From Bacteroides caccae (GTDB lineage: Bacteria > Bacteroidota > Bacteroidia > Bacteroidales > Bacteroidaceae), in contig NZ_CP022412.2 of the NCBI RefSeq assembly GCF_002222615.2, positions 4,506,804-4,570,803 on the forward strand: a DNA stretch of 64,000 nt. Reading direction: 5' to 3'. This document shows, one piece after another, positions 61,538-64,000 of this stretch. The translations under genes and the position numbers were made by a program. How positions within the stretch are numbered: position 1 is the first letter of the stretch; every line of letters begins with the position of its first letter. The notes beneath the pieces were generated by a model that ran no database searches, was not told where the DNA came from, and saw only the letters and a list, made by a program, of their open reading frames with translations.

Positions 61538-62746
61538 ATGAAACTGAATAGACCATACATATTATATATATGCATTTGCCTCTGGCTACTTTTCCTGCCC
61601 TCATGCACCAACCGTTTATGGGGGAAAGATTTTGTCGTAGTCATTGATGCCGGACACGGCGGACACGACCCGGGAGCTATCGGCAAAATCTCTAAAGAGA
61701 AGAATATCAACCTGAACGTTGCCCTGAAAGTAGGAAATCTGATAAAAAAGAACTGTGATGATGTCAAACTGATTTATACGCGCAGCAAAGATGTGTTCAT
61801 TCCTCTGGCACGACGGGCGGAAATCGCAAACAACGCGAAAGCCGATCTTTTCATCTCCATTCACACCAACGCACTGGCAAACAACCGTACAGCAAAAGGT
61901 GCTTCTACCTGGACCCTGGGTCTGGCCAAATCAGAAGCCAACCTGGAAGTTGCCAAACGAGAGAATGCCGTAATTCTCTACGAGAGCGACTACGAAACAA
62001 GATATGCCGGTTTTAATCCGAATTCTGCAGAATCTTATATCATATTCGAATTTATGCAGGATAAATATATGGAGCAGAGCGTGCATCTGGCTTCACTGGT
62101 ACAGAAACAATTCCGACATACTTGCAAACGAGTGGACCGGGGCGTGCACCAAGCCGGATTCCTTGTATTAAAAGCAAGTGCCATGCCCAGCATTCTGGTG
62201 GAACTAGGATTTATCTCCACTCCCGAGGAAGAACGTTACCTGAACTCGGAAGCAGGTGCCAATACAATGGCGAACGGAATTTACCGTGCTTTTCTGAATT
62301 ACAAGAGAGAACATGAACTGCGCCTGACAGGAGTCAGCAAGACGATTATTCCTGCTGAAGAACAGGAGGAGAAAAATGCTCCGGTAATCGCACAAGCTTC
62401 TCCCCAGCCTGCCGTAACAGCGAAAACAACGCCCAAACGTCCTATTGTAGTAGAAAGTGCAACCAATGACAGTGAAATTACGTTTAAGATACAGATACTC
62501 ACCTCTTCCAAGCCTCTCACTAAAAATGACAAAAGGTTGAAAGGACTGAAAGGAGTGGACTATTATAAAGAAAAAGGAATCTATAAATATACGTATGGTG
62601 CCTCTGCCGACTATAATAAGGTATTGCGTACGAAACGTAGCATCACGGCACAATTCAAGGATGCCTTTATCATCGCTTTCCGGAACGGCGAGAAAATGAA
62701 CGTCAACGAAGCGATCACCGAATTCAAGAAAAGAAAAAATAAATAA
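61538..62746 (+). CDS. N-acetylmuramoyl-L-alanine amidase (Amidase_3 family)
   Basis: This 402-residue cell-wall hydrolase cleaves the bond between MurNAc and the stem peptide. The N-terminus has a hydrophobic signal and a possible lipobox (LFLPSC). The catalytic domain (about residues 30-250) shows VVIDAGHGGHDPGAIG with a zinc histidine, then FISIHTNALANNRTAKGAST with another, and SILVELGFISTPEEERYLNS with the catalytic glutamate. After a Pro/Ala-rich linker comes a SPOR-like C-terminal part (FKIQILTSSKPLTKNDKRLK). The start at 61538 (MKLNRP) fits the signal peptide better than the upstream ATG at 61520. Confidence 0.93.
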   Translation: MKLNRPYILYICICLWLLFLPSCTNRLWGKDFVVVIDAGHGGHDPGAIGKISKEKNINLNVALKVGNLIKKNCDDVKLIYTRSKDVFIPLARRAEIANNAKADLFISIHTNALANNRTAKGASTWTLGLAKSEANLEVAKRENAVILYESDYETRYAGFNPNSAESYIIFEFMQDKYMEQSVHLASLVQKQFRHTCKRVDRGVHQAGFLVLKASAMPSILVELGFISTPEEERYLNSEAGANTMANGIYRAFLNYKREHELRLTGVSKTIIPAEEQEEKNAPVIAQASPQPAVTAKTTPKRPIVVESATNDSEITFKIQILTSSKPLTKNDKRLKGLKGVDYYKEKGIYKYTYGASADYNKVLRTKRSITAQFKDAFIIAFRNGEKMNVNEAITEFKKRKNK

Positions 62747-62755
62747 AAATATAAA

Positions 62756-63649
62756 ATGAAGTACATTACAAAAGAAGTCAGAATAGGTATTGCAGGTATA
62801 ATAGCACTATGCGTACTGATTTATGGAATTAATTGGCTGAAAGGTATACACATGTTCCAGCCTTCCAGTTATTTCTATGCCAAATTTCAAAACGTAAACG
62901 GACTGACCAAATCAAGTCCGGTATTTGCAGACGGTGTCCGCGTAGGTATTGTACGTGACATCTATTATGACTACGTGAACCCGGGAAATGTGATCGTCGA
63001 AGTTGAACTGGATACGGAACTGCGTATCCCCAAAGGAAGTAGCGCCGAACTGGTATCCGAGTTAATGGGAGGTGTGCGCATGAACATCCTTCTCGCCAAC
63101 AATCCGCGCGAAAAATATGCCGTAGGAGATACGATTCCCGGCAAACTGAATAACGGAATGATGGAAAGCGTGGCACAGCTCATGCCTAAAGTGCAGGAGA
63201 TGTTGCCCAAGCTGGATTCAATTCTGATCTCCCTGAACAATATTCTGGGAGACAAGAGCATCCCCGCCACCCTGCATTCAATGGAGACTACCACCGCCAA
63301 CCTCGCAGTAGTCAGCTCACAGATGAAAGGACTAATGAGCAAAGACATCCCCCAGCTCACCGGGAAACTTAATACAATCGGAGACAACTTCATAGCCATT
63401 AGCGGTAATTTAAAGGAAATAGACTATGCAGCTACTTTCAAAAAAATAGACGAAACTTTGGCTAACGTAAAAATACTTACAGAGAAATTGAACAGCAAAG
63501 ACAACACGCTTGGGTTGCTTTTCAACGATCCGTCATTATACAATAATCTGAACGCAACGACAGAGAATGCCGCCAGTTTGCTTGAAGACCTGAAAGCACA
63601 TCCGAAGCGTTATGTTCACTTCTCATTATTCGGTAAAAAAGATAAGTAA
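62756..63649 (+). CDS. MlaD/MCE-family lipid transport protein
   Basis: This 297-residue protein has one N-terminal membrane helix (EVRIGIAGIIALCVLIYGIN). An MCE domain follows at about residues 38-115 (YFYAKFQNVNGLTKSSPVFA, then DGVRVGIV). A helical C-terminal region includes LPKLDSILISLNNILGD. MCE proteins form hexameric channels that carry lipids between inner and outer membranes. It follows the amidase by 9 bases. Partner permease and ATPase genes are not in the window. Confidence 0.9.
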   Translation: MKYITKEVRIGIAGIIALCVLIYGINWLKGIHMFQPSSYFYAKFQNVNGLTKSSPVFADGVRVGIVRDIYYDYVNPGNVIVEVELDTELRIPKGSSAELVSELMGGVRMNILLANNPREKYAVGDTIPGKLNNGMMESVAQLMPKVQEMLPKLDSILISLNNILGDKSIPATLHSMETTTANLAVVSSQMKGLMSKDIPQLTGKLNTIGDNFIAISGNLKEIDYAATFKKIDETLANVKILTEKLNSKDNTLGLLFNDPSLYNNLNATTENAASLLEDLKAHPKRYVHFSLFGKKDK

Positions 63650-64000
63650 GTTTTCATCGTTATATAGATTTTATCTAAATAACGAGAGAGCGTAAAAAGA
63701 ATGTGGATCACTCTGCAAATGTCTATCTACAAACCGAAATAATATTCCCGTACAAACAGATAAATGAAAGAAAAGCTACATAATTTAGGGATATAAAAAG
63801 CTACTATACAGATACTTATAAAAATGCAATAGCCTTCAGAGGCATCATGTTTTTATAGAAATGTATAAGTCACTGAAAGTAAACACATTATTGTTTTCAT
63901 GAAATAAACAAGAAAAAATAGATTTGTTTTTTCCAAATAAGATTCCGAATTTTGCAAGCGTAGAAGTTTTGCTTAATTAATAAATGTATTAAAAGTTACT
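63650..64000. other. Gene-free end of the window
   Basis: AT-rich sequence after the MlaD-like gene. I find no open frame of note, no clear promoter pair and no strong terminator hairpin in these 351 bases. Confidence 0.6.

Noticed and set aside
1..64000. CRISPR array, rRNA operon, phage structural genes
   Set aside because: No regularly spaced direct repeats, no rRNA-like sequence and no capsid, tail or terminase genes were found.

Overview
This window comes from a Bacteroides-type genome. Promoters follow the Bacteroidetes pattern (TTTG, 19-20 bases, TAnnTTTG). The locus carries a UpxY-type antiterminator, a fused fucokinase/GDP-fucose pyrophosphorylase (Fkp), a VirE/HU gene pair and Bacteroidetes-style LptD and NamZ proteins. 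I cannot fix the species from the sequence alone.

Left flank (1-7.3 kb, + strand): the end of lysS, then gpsA, pgi, a lipoprotein on the minus strand, a HAD phosphatase and fkp, which is closed by a 21-bp perfect terminator hairpin.

Centre (7.6-46.5 kb, minus strand): one large Wzy-dependent capsular polysaccharide locus, read from right to left. It opens with upxY, followed by a WbpM/CapD-type dehydratase, a UDP-glucose dehydrogenase and a UDP-uronate epimerase. Next come the flippase (Wzx), the polymerase (Wzy), glycosyltransferases, a CDP-sugar module (rfbF, a cupin, rfbG), acyltransferases and a dehydratase/Nudix/aminotransferase/nucleotidyltransferase module. After these lie two ATP-grasp proteins, CapA-like and WecG-like proteins, two near-twin PIG-L deacetylases flanking the priming sugar transferase, and a WbuC cupin. 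The end of the locus holds GDP-fucose synthesis (gmd, fcl), export (Wza-like, Wzc-like) and a last gene that resembles a degenerate serine-recombinase domain. Gene remnants lie at 13.7-14.8, 17.7-18.35, 23.1-23.5 and 39.6-41.4 kb, exactly between the functional modules, which suggests a locus assembled by cassette exchange.

Upstream of upxY (46.5-47.1 kb) is a 215-bp segment bounded by 20-bp inverted repeats. It contains a Bacteroides -7 promoter element that points away from the capsule genes, so the locus appears to be captured in the OFF orientation. A tyrosine recombinase and a tRNA-Arg(CCG) lie next to it. No UpxZ gene follows upxY.

Right flank (48.9-64 kb): asnA, ung, an LptD-like outer-membrane protein, an HD hydrolase and a NamZ-like muramidase. 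Then comes a divergent VirE/HU pair bracketed by related repeats, a DUF1016 nuclease with palindromes inside its coding sequence, a BASS-family transporter, a lipoprotein-like amidase and an MlaD/MCE protein. The last 350 bases show no gene.
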